From Flavobacterium turcicum (GTDB lineage: Bacteria > Bacteroidota > Bacteroidia > Flavobacteriales > Flavobacteriaceae), in assembly GCF_011365745.1 (NCBI RefSeq), contig NZ_JAAOBY010000005.1, positions 228,416-292,415 of the forward strand: 64,000 bases of DNA, read 5' to 3'. Position 1 is the first letter of the stretch. Each line of letters begins with the position of its first letter. This document shows, piece by piece, positions 44,880-56,200 of the stretch. Under the pieces are notes generated by a model. That model saw only the letters and a program-made list of their open reading frames with translations. It made no database searches and was not told where the DNA came from. A program made the translations under genes and the position numbers.

Positions 44880-46121
44880 CTAAAATTTGAGTTTTAGCAA
44901 TTGGTAAAGTTTCATTTTTGGTCCGCCCAAAATTTGCGATTTATAGATTCCAACGGAACCCGAAAACAGGTAAGCAACTGCGCAAGCCAGCGCAATATAC
45001 ATGCCACTTTCTATACCAAAAAGTTCAATGCCCATAACAGAGCAAGCAATAGGCGTGTGAGTTGCTCCTGAAAATACAGCAACAAAACCCATTCCTGCCA
45101 ATAACGCAAGTGGTAAAGGCACAAACACAGATAAGGCGCTTCCTAAAGTTGCTCCGATAATAAATAAAGGAGTCACTTCGCCACCTTTAAAGCCAGCGCC
45201 TAGAGTAAAACTGGTAAATAGAATCTTTATGGCAAAATCTTGTATGGCATTTGCTTGTACAAATGCTCCCGTAAGCATTGGTATTCCTAAGCCAATGTAC
45301 TTTGTAGTGTCAATTGCATAAACTACGCTTGCAATTACGATTCCTCCAATAAAAGGGCGTAATGGCGAATAAGTAACTAAACTGAATATAAGCGACCAAA
45401 ATTTTGTACTTCTGGAGAATAGCATTGATGCAAATCCAAATAAAATACTGCATCCTACTACCCAAAAAATTACGCTCATGCTGATCTCGGGAACTTGTGG
45501 AATGTGATAGTGCGTATGTGAAACGGACCAAAGTAGTACGGTATAGTGCGCTACATAAGCAGTGATAAAACTCCAAATAATACTTTTTGGTTGTAAACCA
45601 CTAAAATAAACAACTTCTAAAGCAAACAATGCACCTGCAAGCGGAGTACCAAAAACCGCCGCAAAACCTCCACTAATTCCCATAATCAAGATCGTTTTAC
45701 GATCAATTGCCTCTAATTTAAAAACGTGTGTAAATTGATCAGCTATTGCTGCTCCCATTTGCACTGCGGTACCTTCTCGACCGGCTGAACCTCCAAATAG
45801 ATGTGTTATCAAAGTTCCGATTAAAACTAATGGCGCCATTTTTAAAGGAATCGTATTTTTGGGCTGATCGTATTCTTGTAAGATTAAATTATTTCCAGCA
45901 ACTACACTTTGCCCGTAATAGTGGTAAGCTAAACCTATGAATAAGCCGCCTATTGGTAACAACCAAATAATTTCAGGTTGTAGTTCTCTAAGTTTTGTAA
46001 CCCAATCTAAACTCACCAAGAAAAAAGCTGATGCGGATCCTGCTGCACCACCTATAAGCAAAGTAAGTAATAGCCATTGTGCTATTGCAATCAATTTTGG
46101 TGATACTGGGACAACATTCAT
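44880..46121 (-). CDS. CLC channel-family protein, fluoride-exporter type
   Basis: The 413-aa protein has about ten to twelve membrane helices. The anion-site sequences fit the CLC-F (fluoride/proton antiporter) branch: GNNLI (residues 76-80) replaces the GSGIP of chloride CLCs, and the gating-glutamate motif is GREGT (Glu116) rather than GREGP. It would export fluoride. I see no fluoride (crcB) riboswitch upstream. A minus-strand -7 element TACTTTTG (46151-46144) lies about 25 nt before the ATG. Annotation as a voltage-gated chloride channel would be the conservative call. Confidence 0.85.
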   Translation of the reverse strand: MNVVPVSPKLIAIAQWLLLTLLIGGAAGSASAFFLVSLDWVTKLRELQPEIIWLLPIGGLFIGLAYHYYGQSVVAGNNLILQEYDQPKNTIPLKMAPLVLIGTLITHLFGGSAGREGTAVQMGAAIADQFTHVFKLEAIDRKTILIMGISGGFAAVFGTPLAGALFALEVVYFSGLQPKSIIWSFITAYVAHYTVLLWSVSHTHYHIPQVPEISMSVIFWVVGCSILFGFASMLFSRSTKFWSLIFSLVTYSPLRPFIGGIVIASVVYAIDTTKYIGLGIPMLTGAFVQANAIQDFAIKILFTSFTLGAGFKGGEVTPLFIIGATLGSALSVFVPLPLALLAGMGFVAVFSGATHTPIACSVMGIELFGIESGMYIALACAVAYLFSGSVGIYKSQILGGPKMKLYQLLKLKF

Positions 46122-46469
46122 ACGGTGAGGGACATTTTATTTACAAAAGTATTACTTTCTCAATAAAGACGCGCCTCTAAAATAGGATATGGTTTACTTT
46201 TAATAGCCTTTCCTCTTCTATTTTTAAGTTTTGCGATTGTTTCTAATGGCATACTTTTTGGTACCAATTAAAAAAAAAATAGTCAAAGCAACACCTTTTT
46301 GATTTTCTAAATAAGCAGAATCGAAAAACCTATTTTTTTTGCGCAGGTACTAAAACTAGAAAAGCATAGTTATAAATGAAAGTTAAAGTATAGCAATTGG
46401 CCTTATTTTACACATTTCATTTTCTATTTTTAGGCCGGAAAAAATATTAAAAACGTTTAGTAGCATATT
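46122..46469. other. Intergenic region with a doubtful 30-aa ORF
   Basis: This 348-bp gap holds the CLC-F promoter at its left end. A minus-strand frame at 46160-46252 would encode a basic 30-residue peptide (MPLETIAKLKNRRGKAIKS...), but it lacks a promoter or family support, so I do not call it a gene. I see no terminator or RNA. Confidence 0.3.
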
Positions 46470-47129
46470 ATGAAAAGGATATTATTTTTACTCTTACTTT
46501 TAGGATGGTCTTACTCAGGACAGGCACAGAGTGAGTTTAGTTCTAAATTTAAAGCCATTCCGCCAAAGAACAATACACCTAAAATAAAGAAAACAGCACC
46601 ACCAAAAATTGACATCCCGCCTATCAGCTCGCCAAACACGCCAAAGGTGGTTAGCCCAAACCCGATAGTTACAGAGCCCAGCCTTCCAGAAAAGGAAATA
46701 TCATTGATCCCTAAAAACGAATTTATTAATCCAGGAGATGTTGTACGAGATAAATTCAACAAAAAAGAACCTAATCCTGAAGGGGTTGTGTACCGACGAA
46801 ATCAAGATTTAGGCAGTTTTCCCACAGGTTCAGTATCAGCCAAAGTAATGTATCGTGACGCGGCTTATGTTGATGGTGATTTAATTCGTGTGTATTTAAA
46901 CGATAAGGTGATTCAGAATCAAGTGTATTTAGATTCAAACTACAAAGGTTTTGAAATCGTACTCGAAAAAGGTTTTAATAAAATTGATTTCGAAGCGATT
47001 AATCAAGGAAGTTCAGGTCCTAATACGGCCGAGTTCAAGGTCTATGATGACAAAGGAGCGCTAATATCAGCCAGTCAGTGGAATTTAGGTACCGGTTTTA
47101 AGGCGACTATCATTTTGGTAAAAGACTAA
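46470..47129 (+). CDS. Secreted protein of unknown function
   Basis: The 219-aa protein has a signal peptide (MKRILFLLLLLGWSYSGQAQ), then a long proline/lysine-rich disordered part (about 25-95), and a C-terminal beta domain (about 110-219; VSAKVMYRDAAYVDGDLI, YKGFEIVLEKGFNKIDFEA) that resembles a small beta-sandwich. There is no lipobox. I recognise no family. A terminator shared with the next, convergent gene follows. Confidence 0.75.
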   Translation: MKRILFLLLLLGWSYSGQAQSEFSSKFKAIPPKNNTPKIKKTAPPKIDIPPISSPNTPKVVSPNPIVTEPSLPEKEISLIPKNEFINPGDVVRDKFNKKEPNPEGVVYRRNQDLGSFPTGSVSAKVMYRDAAYVDGDLIRVYLNDKVIQNQVYLDSNYKGFEIVLEKGFNKIDFEAINQGSSGPNTAEFKVYDDKGALISASQWNLGTGFKATIILVKD

Positions 47130-47147
47130 GTAGTCCTAGTATTAGAT

Positions 47148-47188
47148 AAAAAAAAGACTCTTGATTTAGATTTCAAGAGTCTTTTTTT
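47148..47188. terminator. Bidirectional terminator
   Basis: AAAAGACTCTTGA/TCAAGAGTCTTTT flanked by A and T runs lies between convergent genes. Confidence 0.88.
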
Positions 47189-47200
47189 ATGTCTTTTATT

Positions 47201-47728
47201 TTAGAAAGGATCAGCGGTTACTCTAAATTTCATTGCTGCATTTACAGTGATATCCTCCGTGATTGTTTCTTTAATCACTGCTCGAGTTCGTATTTTATAA
47301 GACGAGGCTTTTACATATTTATCTAGTTTTGCTGTGGTGCAAATTAAGTCTAATGTATTGGTCGTGCTGTTAATGTTATCTAGTTGTGCGAGTTCTATTT
47401 CGTCATTTGCATCGGTTGAAATATATAAAACAATCGATTTTAAAAAGCTGAAATTTTTCCCACTAGGATTGGTGATACTCACTTTTAATTGGGTGATTTT
47501 AACATCTTTCACCAAATCAGCTTTGGTATTATTGTTTTCAAAAGTGCTGCTAGAGTTGGTAGTTACTTCAGGTGTTACGATCGTCAAGGCAGAGCCAACC
47601 GGAAAGGCACTTTCGATTTTAAAACTAGTTTGATTTTCAATGTTAAAAGTTAATAAGTCGTCTATTACATTGCACGAAGTACAACATAAAAATAGGGCTA
47701 TTAGTCCTGTAAAAATGGAATTTTTCAT
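47201..47728 (-). CDS. Putative lipoprotein
   Basis: The 175-aa protein has a lipoprotein signal with a Cys-rich region (LFLCCTSCN, lipid Cys probably in CTSC). The mature part is threonine/serine-rich and predicted beta-sandwich (VKITQLKVSITNPSGKNF, LYISTDANDEIEL). I recognise no family. It is convergent with the secreted protein gene and divergent from guaA. Confidence 0.75.
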   Translation of the reverse strand: MKNSIFTGLIALFLCCTSCNVIDDLLTFNIENQTSFKIESAFPVGSALTIVTPEVTTNSSSTFENNNTKADLVKDVKITQLKVSITNPSGKNFSFLKSIVLYISTDANDEIELAQLDNINSTTNTLDLICTTAKLDKYVKASSYKIRTRAVIKETITEDITVNAAMKFRVTADPF

Positions 47729-47883
47729 TTAGATTTGTTTTTGTGTTTACTTAAATTGTTTTGGCATTTACGATATTTTTTGCAGTTGGGTTTAAAAAAA
47801 ATCGGCGATACTATTTTTTATCTCTCTTTTCAAAGAAATTGATTTTTTTCAAAATTCAGTTTTTCAAATCAAAATATAAAAAG

Positions 47884-47891
47884 TATTTTTG
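47884..47891 (+). promoter_or_regulatory. guaA -7 element
   Basis: TATTTTTG ends only 3 nt before the guaA ATG, so transcription would start at or next to the start codon. Confidence 0.5.
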
Positions 47892-47894
47892 CGC

Positions 47895-49424
47895 ATGCAA
47901 CACAACGTACTTATTTTAGATTTCGGATCGCAATACACACAGCTTATTGCGCGTAGAGTTCGCGAATTAAATATATTCTGCGAAATTTTCCCATTCAATA
48001 ATTTTCCAACAGATTTATCGCCGTATAAAGCAGTCATTTTAGGTGGTTCTCCTTTTTCTGTTCGCGCCGAAGATGCGCCTCATCCTGATTTATCGCAAAT
48101 CAGAGGCAAGCTTCCTTTGTTAGCCGTGTGTTATGGAGCTCAATATTTGGCTCACTTTAGCGGAGGCGAAGTAGCTGCATCTAACACGCGCGAATACGGT
48201 CGTGCCAACTTATCGTTCATCAAACAAGATGAAGTGTTTTTTGATGGCGTAGCTGAAAATAGCCAAGTTTGGATGAGTCATAGCGACAGTATAAAAGCGC
48301 TTCCAACTAATGGAGTTAAGCTGGCAAGTACTCACGATGTTGAGTTTGCTGCTTATAAAATTGAAGGCGAGACTACCTATGCGATTCAATATCATCCTGA
48401 GGTTTTCCACTCGACGGATGGAGCAAAAATGCTCGAAAACTTTTTGGTAAAAATAGCCGAGGTTCCTCAAACCTTTACGCCAAATGCATTCGTGCAGGAT
48501 ATGGTTGCCGAGTTAAAAGAAAAATTACAAGACGATAAAGTAGTATTAGGACTTTCAGGCGGAGTTGATTCGACTGTAGCTGCGGTACTTTTGAACCAAG
48601 CTATCGGCAAGAATTTATATTGCATTTTTGTAAATAACGGTTTGCTTCGTAAAAATGAGTTCCAAAACGTATTAGATCAATACAAAGGAATGGGTTTGAA
48701 CGTAAAAGGCGTTGATGCTGGAGATCGTTTCTTGTCAGAATTGGCAGGTATCAGTGATCCTGAAACTAAAAGAAAAACAATCGGCCGCGTTTTTATTGAA
48801 GTTTTTGACGATGAATCAAAAATTATCGAAGATGTAAAATGGCTGGCTCAAGGAACAATTTATCCAGATGTAATTGAGTCGGTATCTGTTAAAGGTCCAT
48901 CAGCAACCATTAAATCGCATCATAATGTAGGTGGCTTACCTGATTATATGAAATTGAAAATTGTGGAGCCTTTGCGAATGCTATTCAAAGATGAGGTTCG
49001 AAGAGTAGGAGCTTCCTTGGGTATCGATCCAGAATTGTTAGGCAGACATCCTTTTCCAGGTCCAGGTTTATCGATCAGAATTTTAGGAGATATTACACCA
49101 GAAAAAGTACAAATTCTGCAAGATGTTGATGCTGTTTTTATTGATGGCTTAAAATCATGGGGATTGTACGATAAAGTTTGGCAAGCAGGCGCCATTTTAC
49201 TTCCTGTAAATAGTGTAGGAGTAATGGGTGACGAGCGTACTTATGAGAAAGTAATTGCATTACGTGCTGTAGAATCGACAGACGGAATGACAGCTGACTG
49301 GGTACACTTACCTTATGAGTTTTTAATGAAAATATCAAATGATATTATTAATAAAGTGAAAGGGGTAAATAGAGTAGTATACGATATTAGCTCTAAGCCG
49401 CCAGCAACTATAGAATGGGAATAA
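47895..49424 (+). CDS. guaA: GMP synthase (glutamine-hydrolysing)
   Basis: GuaA aminates XMP to GMP. The 509-aa protein has a class I glutamine amidotransferase domain (about 1-190; nucleophile Cys79 in AVCYGAQ, His/Glu in YHPEVFHS), an ATP pyrophosphatase domain with the PP-loop LSGGVDST (about 217), and a C-terminal dimerisation domain ending PPATIEWE. Length and start ([16 protein letters not shown]) are those of the family, so the ATG at 47895 is used rather than a TTG at 47889. Confidence 0.97.
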   Translation: MQHNVLILDFGSQYTQLIARRVRELNIFCEIFPFNNFPTDLSPYKAVILGGSPFSVRAEDAPHPDLSQIRGKLPLLAVCYGAQYLAHFSGGEVAASNTREYGRANLSFIKQDEVFFDGVAENSQVWMSHSDSIKALPTNGVKLASTHDVEFAAYKIEGETTYAIQYHPEVFHSTDGAKMLENFLVKIAEVPQTFTPNAFVQDMVAELKEKLQDDKVVLGLSGGVDSTVAAVLLNQAIGKNLYCIFVNNGLLRKNEFQNVLDQYKGMGLNVKGVDAGDRFLSELAGISDPETKRKTIGRVFIEVFDDESKIIEDVKWLAQGTIYPDVIESVSVKGPSATIKSHHNVGGLPDYMKLKIVEPLRMLFKDEVRRVGASLGIDPELLGRHPFPGPGLSIRILGDITPEKVQILQDVDAVFIDGLKSWGLYDKVWQAGAILLPVNSVGVMGDERTYEKVIALRAVESTDGMTADWVHLPYEFLMKISNDIINKVKGVNRVVYDISSKPPATIEWE

Positions 49425-49508
49425 GCAACCAAAAAAACGTAGTTTTCCAGATTAATTTCACGCGGAATTAAATTAAAATTGAGTTCTCTTTGGTAAATAC
49501 AACAAGTG

Positions 49509-49544
49509 ACGGTATCAGATTTTTGGAATAAAATTTGATACCGT
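49509..49544. other. Hairpin without T tract between guaA and the LysM gene
   Basis: ACGGTATCAGATTTT pairs with AAAATTTGATACCGT around a 6-7-nt loop. No T run follows on either strand, so it may stabilise the guaA mRNA end or mark processing rather than act as a classical terminator. Confidence 0.5.
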
Positions 49545-49585
49545 TGCTTCATTAATAGATTTGAATAATTTAGAAAACAAATACA

Positions 49586-51529
49586 ATGAAATATTTTTTT
49601 GCAATTTGCCTATCGGTTTTGATGTTTCACCAAAATGGTCAAGCACAAGCTAAATCAAGTACTCACAAGGTTGAAAAAGGAGAAACAATTAATCAAATTG
49701 CGCAGAAGTATCAAGTGACACCTTTTGATATTTACCAGTTAAATCCAGATGCTCAAAGCGGTTTAAAACCCAATAGCGTATTAATTATTCCAACAAAAGC
49801 AAGTAAAAAAGCAGTTGTTCCCGCTGTTGCAAAAGCTAAAGTAACTTCTCACGAAGTGCAACCCAAAGAGACACTTTATGGCATTGAAAAAAAATACGGA
49901 ATTAGTGATGGAGCGCTGAAAGCCGCCAATCCGTTTTTAGAATCAGAAGGATTGCAAATTGGGCAAGTTCTTACTATTCCTGGGTCAGGAGAAATTAAAG
50001 CTGTAGCTAAACAAAAAACGGAGCCAGTTATTTTTCATACCGTACTTGCTAAAGAAACTAAGTATTCGATAGCAAAAAAATACGGACTGACTGTTGAAGA
50101 GTTAGAGAAAAAAAATCCTGAGATTGTTGCTAATTTGCCTGTTGGATATGAATTAACCATCAAAGGGAATACAAATAAAACGACAAAACCTACGGCAGTT
50201 GCAGAAGTTAAAAAAGAAGTTGCTGCTCCAGTACCGGCTGCCACTGTAGCTAAATTGAAATATGTGAGCTATGAGGTAAAACCAAAAGAAACGCTTTATA
50301 GTTTGTCAAAAATGGCAGGGATTTCACAAGAGGAGTTGTTGCAACAAAACCCAGCTTTGGCCAACGGAGTTGAGGTAGGGATGGAAATCAAAATTCCTGA
50401 AACAGCAGCAATATCAGCTTCTGCGGAAGCGAAAAAAGATTACGCAACAATCACCAAAAAAAGCAATGCTAAGAAAAAATTAGCTTTGCTGTTACCATTC
50501 AATATTTCTAAAATTGAAAACGACACGGTTAATTCAATCAGTTCTCGTATTAAAAAAGACAAGTTCCTGAACATGACTTTAGATTTTTATGCGGGTGCCA
50601 TGATGGCTATTGACTCAGCAAAAGTTTTAGGCTTGAATATGGATATTAAAATTTTAGATTCGCAAGAAACCAAAAATAGTACTGCCGTTGCAGCTTTGAT
50701 TAAATCGGAAGGTTTATCAAGTTTTGATGCTGTGATAGGACCATTTTATCAAAACAATGTCGAGAAAGCTGCCGAAATTTTAGCAGCTAATCAAGTTCCT
50801 GTAGTGTCGCCTTTATCTAAAGATTTGGGAGTTTCATATCCTAATTTAGTGCAATCTATTCCGGATCCTGTTGCGGTTAAAAATGCTGTTTTCGATTTTA
50901 TGCGAAGTAAAGGCGGAAACATAATTGCTGTAGTGGATAAAAAGAAAGGTTCTGTGATTAAATACATTACTGATACACATCCTGATGTTCGATTCGCTCC
51001 TTTAACAGCGGCCGGAGGTATAACAACAGAAAGTATCAAAGGCATGTTGAAAAAAGATAAAATCAATTATGTGATCATGGAAACGGCTAATACAGGAATG
51101 ATCAAATCAACTGTAGCAAGCCTCATGAGTGCCATGGCAACGTATAAAGTGCAGCTAGTTATTTTAGAGCCAAATGAAACGCTAGATACGGACGAAATTA
51201 ACTTCAATAATTTGGTGAAGCTAAAACTGATGTATCCTTCGGTAACGCGTGAAAGTTATTCTGAACAAGCTGCCATTTTTGAAAAAGAGTTCAAGAAAAA
51301 AAATAAAAGTAATCCGAGCGTTTTTGCCATCCGAGGATTTGATGTAACTTTTGATACAATGATGCGTTTGGCACAAGATAAAAGTTATTTAGAAACCGTT
51401 GGTAGTACCGCTACAGAACAAATGGATAATAAATTTGAGTTTTATAAAAACAACGAGGGGGCTTTCATCAATAAAGGAATTTACATTTTGCAATACGAAA
51501 GTGATTTAACAATAAAAGAAGCTAAATAA
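49586..51529 (+). CDS. LysM protein with PBP1-type C-terminal domain
   Basis: The 647-aa secreted protein (signal peptide MKYFFAICLSVLMFHQNGQAQ) has four LysM repeats (about 26-70, 88-132, 149-192, 228-275), which bind peptidoglycan. A type 1 periplasmic-binding-like domain follows (about 300-640; KLALLLPFNISK, DAVIGPFYQNNVEKAAE, NQVPVVSPLSKD). The layout suggests an LpoA-like cell-wall synthesis activator or an outer-membrane scaffold. The stop overlaps the osmC start by 1 nt (TAATG). Confidence 0.9.
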   Translation: MKYFFAICLSVLMFHQNGQAQAKSSTHKVEKGETINQIAQKYQVTPFDIYQLNPDAQSGLKPNSVLIIPTKASKKAVVPAVAKAKVTSHEVQPKETLYGIEKKYGISDGALKAANPFLESEGLQIGQVLTIPGSGEIKAVAKQKTEPVIFHTVLAKETKYSIAKKYGLTVEELEKKNPEIVANLPVGYELTIKGNTNKTTKPTAVAEVKKEVAAPVPAATVAKLKYVSYEVKPKETLYSLSKMAGISQEELLQQNPALANGVEVGMEIKIPETAAISASAEAKKDYATITKKSNAKKKLALLLPFNISKIENDTVNSISSRIKKDKFLNMTLDFYAGAMMAIDSAKVLGLNMDIKILDSQETKNSTAVAALIKSEGLSSFDAVIGPFYQNNVEKAAEILAANQVPVVSPLSKDLGVSYPNLVQSIPDPVAVKNAVFDFMRSKGGNIIAVVDKKKGSVIKYITDTHPDVRFAPLTAAGGITTESIKGMLKKDKINYVIMETANTGMIKSTVASLMSAMATYKVQLVILEPNETLDTDEINFNNLVKLKLMYPSVTRESYSEQAAIFEKEFKKKNKSNPSVFAIRGFDVTFDTMMRLAQDKSYLETVGSTATEQMDNKFEFYKNNEGAFINKGIYILQYESDLTIKEAK

Positions 51530-51930
51530 TGACATCCAAAGTAACCTATCTCGGAGATTTAAGAACAGCATCGATTCATTTACAATCGGGAACAGAAATT
51601 ATATCTGATGCACCATTAGATAACAATGGCAAAGGCGAGGCGTTCTCACCAACAGATACCGTAGCCAATGCGCTAGCCTCTTGTATGATGACCATCATGG
51701 GAATAAAAGCAAGAGATTTAGAAGTTGATCTTTCTGGGTCAATAGCTGAAGTAACTAAAATTATGAATGCCGAACCAAGACGAATAGGAGCAATTGAGAT
51801 TGTTTTTGTACTCAAAGGAACGGATGACAGCAAGCAGAAAACAATATTAGAACGAGCAGCAATGACCTGTCCTGTTTTTTTGAGTTTGCATCCAGATATC
51901 GAAAAACGAATTACTTTCGATTGGATTTAA
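51529..51930 (+). CDS. OsmC-family peroxidase-like protein
   Basis: The 133-aa protein has the OsmC/Ohr pattern: a GKGEAFSPTDTVANALASC block with the first redox Cys at about residue 51 and a second in AAMTCPVFLSLHPD near residue 108. The two cysteines reduce organic hydroperoxides in characterised members. It is translationally coupled to the LysM gene (TAATG). The substrate is unknown. Confidence 0.92.
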   Translation: MTSKVTYLGDLRTASIHLQSGTEIISDAPLDNNGKGEAFSPTDTVANALASCMMTIMGIKARDLEVDLSGSIAEVTKIMNAEPRRIGAIEIVFVLKGTDDSKQKTILERAAMTCPVFLSLHPDIEKRITFDWI

Positions 51931-51950
51931 AAAAAATTAAGAATGAAACA

Positions 51951-51986
51951 AAGAAGCAAGTACCGAAAGTTCTTGCTTCTTTTTTA
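51951..51986 (+). terminator. osmC terminator
   Basis: AAGAAGCAAG/CTTGCTTCTT with six T after it ends 7 nt before the next ATG. Confidence 0.85.
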
Positions 51987-51993
51987 TAACACT

Positions 51994-52224
51994 ATGGATC
52001 AAAATCAAAAACAGCTTATAAAACTGGCGCATACCAAAATGCCTTTCGGCAAATACGAAGGTTGGTTTCTCATTGATATTCCAGAGTATTACATTGTTTG
52101 GTACAACAATAAAGGGTTTCCAAAAGGCGAATTGGGAGCACAATTACAATTGGTCTATGAATTGAAATTAAACGGTTTAGAAGATTTGATTCGCAATATT
52201 AAAAAGCAATATCCAAAGCCGTAA
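51994..52224 (+). CDS. DUF3820 domain-containing protein
   Basis: The 76-aa protein begins MDQNQKQLIKLAHTKMPFG and contains the family core MPFGKYEGWFLIDIPEYYI and FPKGELG. DUF3820 proteins are small and cytoplasmic and have been linked to virulence regulation in some bacteria, with no firm biochemistry. The frame runs further upstream (51943), but that part is the terminator, so the ATG at 51994 is used. Confidence 0.82.
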   Translation: MDQNQKQLIKLAHTKMPFGKYEGWFLIDIPEYYIVWYNNKGFPKGELGAQLQLVYELKLNGLEDLIRNIKKQYPKP

Positions 52225-52290
52225 CGGTACTTTTATACTTCAAAATCATTGGCAGAATACTCTTGTACGAACTCGTTTTTCAGACAATAA

Positions 52291-54003
<1,713 letters not shown>

Positions 54004-54068
54004 TAGGTTGCTTTTGAAACAAATTTTGCAACTTGCTACTAACAGTGTAAACACTTTTAAATATTATA

Positions 54069-55979
54069 ATGGAACAAAAGAAATTTGACCTTAATTCGAT
54101 TATTGGTTTTGCCTTGATTTTTGGAATCTTGGCTTACATCACGTACACCAACCAACCCGATCCAAAGGTAGTTGCTGCTGAAAAAGCACAAAAGGAATTG
54201 TTGATTCAAAAAGCAAAAGCAAAAGAAATTGAAATAAAAGCAGTTGAAAAAGCAGCAATGGCTGTAGCAACAACAGGCGACTCAACTCAATTGGCACAAT
54301 TACAAAAATCATTAGGAAGTTTTGCCTATTCTGCTACTTTACCGTCTGCAAAAGGAGGAGTTACAACCCTAGAAAATGAGGTTTTAAAACTTACCGTTGC
54401 AAATAAAGGAGGATACATTGTAGAAGCTACCTTGAAAGGTTTTGAAAAATACAAAAAAGGTTCAGGCGAGATTGTTCAATTGATTAAGGACAATAATGCA
54501 AGTTTGAATGTACAGTTGATGACTAATGACAATCGTACCCTCAATACAAAAGACCTTTATTTTGAGCCGAGTTTAACGAAAATTGGTGAGGATCAAATTT
54601 TATCCATGAAATTGAAAGCAGGTGCTAATGAATTTCTAGAGTATAAATACATTTTAAAACCAAAAGATTACATGATTGGTTTTGATATTCGTTCTCAAGG
54701 ATTAAACAAAGTAATCAGTACTGCAAAACCTTTAGACTTAGAATGGAGTTTAAAAGCATTCAGAAATGAAAAAAGTATTTCTTACGAAAACAAATACACT
54801 GAAATCTATTTTGAACACAAAGACGGCAAAGTAGATTACGCAGGTTTGGGCGCTGAAGAAAAAGAAGAATTGGAACAACCAACTTTCATTGCTTTCAAGC
54901 AGCACTTTTTTAGTTCAATTTTAGTTTCTAAAACACCTTTTGAAAATGCAGTTGTAAGTTCAAAAAATTTAGTTATTAACGAAGAAGTTGATACTACATT
55001 TACTAAATCATTCAACGCTAATTTGCCTTTGGCTTTTACCAATGGTGAAATTGATTATAAGTTGAATTGGTACATGGGACCATCTGATTACAAGACTTTA
55101 TCAAACTATGATTTGAATCTTGAAAAAATTATTACTCTTGGCTGGGGAATCATCGGTTGGATTAACAGATTTATTTTTGTGCCACTTTTTGGTTTCTTAG
55201 GATCATACATTGCATACGGAATTGCAATTATCATTTTTACAATCTTGATTAAATTAGCAATGTCGCCGATTACTTTTAAATCGTTCCTTTCACAGGCAAA
55301 AATGAAAGTATTGCGTCCTGAAATTGCTGAGTTGGGTGAAAAGTTTAAGAAAGATCCAATGAAAAAGCAGCAGGAAACAATGAAATTGTACAATAAAGCT
55401 GGCGTGAACCCAATGGCGGGATGTATTCCTGCTTTGATTCAAATGCCGTTCTTGATGGCTTCGTTTCAGTTTTTCCCATCCGCTTTTGAGTTAAGACAAA
55501 AAAGCTTTTTATGGGCTGACGATTTATCTTCGTTTGATGAAGTAGTTAAGTTGCCATTTCACATTCCGTTGTACGGTGACCATATTAGTTTGTTTCCAAT
55601 TTTTGCAGCTATCGCGATTTTCTTCTACATGAAAATGACAAGCGGTGATCAGCAAATGGCGGCACCACAGCAAGAAGGAATGCCAGATATGGCTAAGATG
55701 ATGAAAATCATGATTTATGTTTCTCCAATCATGATGTTGTTATTCTTTAATAGTTATGGTGCAGGATTGAGTTTATATAACTTTATTTCAAACTTGATCA
55801 CAATTGGAATCATGATCGTAATCAAAAAGTATTTTATTGATGGAGACAAAATTCATGCTCAAATTCAAGAGAATAAATTAAAAGAGCCTAAAAAGCAAGG
55901 GAAATTCCAGCGCAAACTGCAAGAAGTGATGGAACAAGCCGAAGCACAAAAAGCACTTGATAAAAAGAATAAACAGTAA
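54069..55979 (+). CDS. yidC: Membrane protein insertase YidC
   Basis: YidC inserts proteins into the inner membrane with or without SecYEG. The 636-aa protein has an N-terminal membrane helix (about 10-28), a large periplasmic beta domain (about 90-360) and the conserved C-terminal core (about 365-600; YGIAIIIFTILIKLAMSPIT, NPMAGCIPALIQMPFLMASF), followed by a basic tail. It lies 65 nt after pyrG and ends at a terminator. Confidence 0.97.
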   Translation: MEQKKFDLNSIIGFALIFGILAYITYTNQPDPKVVAAEKAQKELLIQKAKAKEIEIKAVEKAAMAVATTGDSTQLAQLQKSLGSFAYSATLPSAKGGVTTLENEVLKLTVANKGGYIVEATLKGFEKYKKGSGEIVQLIKDNNASLNVQLMTNDNRTLNTKDLYFEPSLTKIGEDQILSMKLKAGANEFLEYKYILKPKDYMIGFDIRSQGLNKVISTAKPLDLEWSLKAFRNEKSISYENKYTEIYFEHKDGKVDYAGLGAEEKEELEQPTFIAFKQHFFSSILVSKTPFENAVVSSKNLVINEEVDTTFTKSFNANLPLAFTNGEIDYKLNWYMGPSDYKTLSNYDLNLEKIITLGWGIIGWINRFIFVPLFGFLGSYIAYGIAIIIFTILIKLAMSPITFKSFLSQAKMKVLRPEIAELGEKFKKDPMKKQQETMKLYNKAGVNPMAGCIPALIQMPFLMASFQFFPSAFELRQKSFLWADDLSSFDEVVKLPFHIPLYGDHISLFPIFAAIAIFFYMKMTSGDQQMAAPQQEGMPDMAKMMKIMIYVSPIMMLLFFNSYGAGLSLYNFISNLITIGIMIVIKKYFIDGDKIHAQIQENKLKEPKKQGKFQRKLQEVMEQAEAQKALDKKNKQ

Positions 55980-55989
55980 AGTTCAAATT

Positions 55990-56022
55990 TAAAACCTCAA
56001 TATTTTATTGAGGTTTTTTTTA
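55990..56022 (+). terminator. yidC terminator
   Basis: AAAACCTCAATA/TTGAGGTTTT with eight T follows the stop. Confidence 0.88.
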
Positions 56023-56137
56023 TTTTTTATTCAAAGCAAGTTAAAGTTAGAATTGATTTTTTATTTCTTTTGCTTGATGTTTCAAAAATGGAATCAGTTA
56101 AATGTGATCAAAGTTTTAATTTAGAATGTGAAATTTC

Positions 56138-56145
56138 TAATTTTG
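56138..56145 (+). promoter_or_regulatory. -7 element of the MORN-like gene
   Basis: TAATTTTG followed by CAGTAC lies about 55 nt before the ATG at 56201. Confidence 0.5.
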
Positions 56146-56200
56146 CAGTACTAAATTCGGAAGATTAGAGTTGTTATACACAGCGTAAATAATAGTAAAT

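Noticed and set aside
46160..46252. A 30-codon minus-strand frame encoding a basic peptide
   Set aside because: It is too short to support without conservation, and no promoter is visible.
46122..46469. Fluoride riboswitch upstream of the CLC-F gene
   Set aside because: No crcB-motif pseudoknot sequence could be seen on the minus strand.
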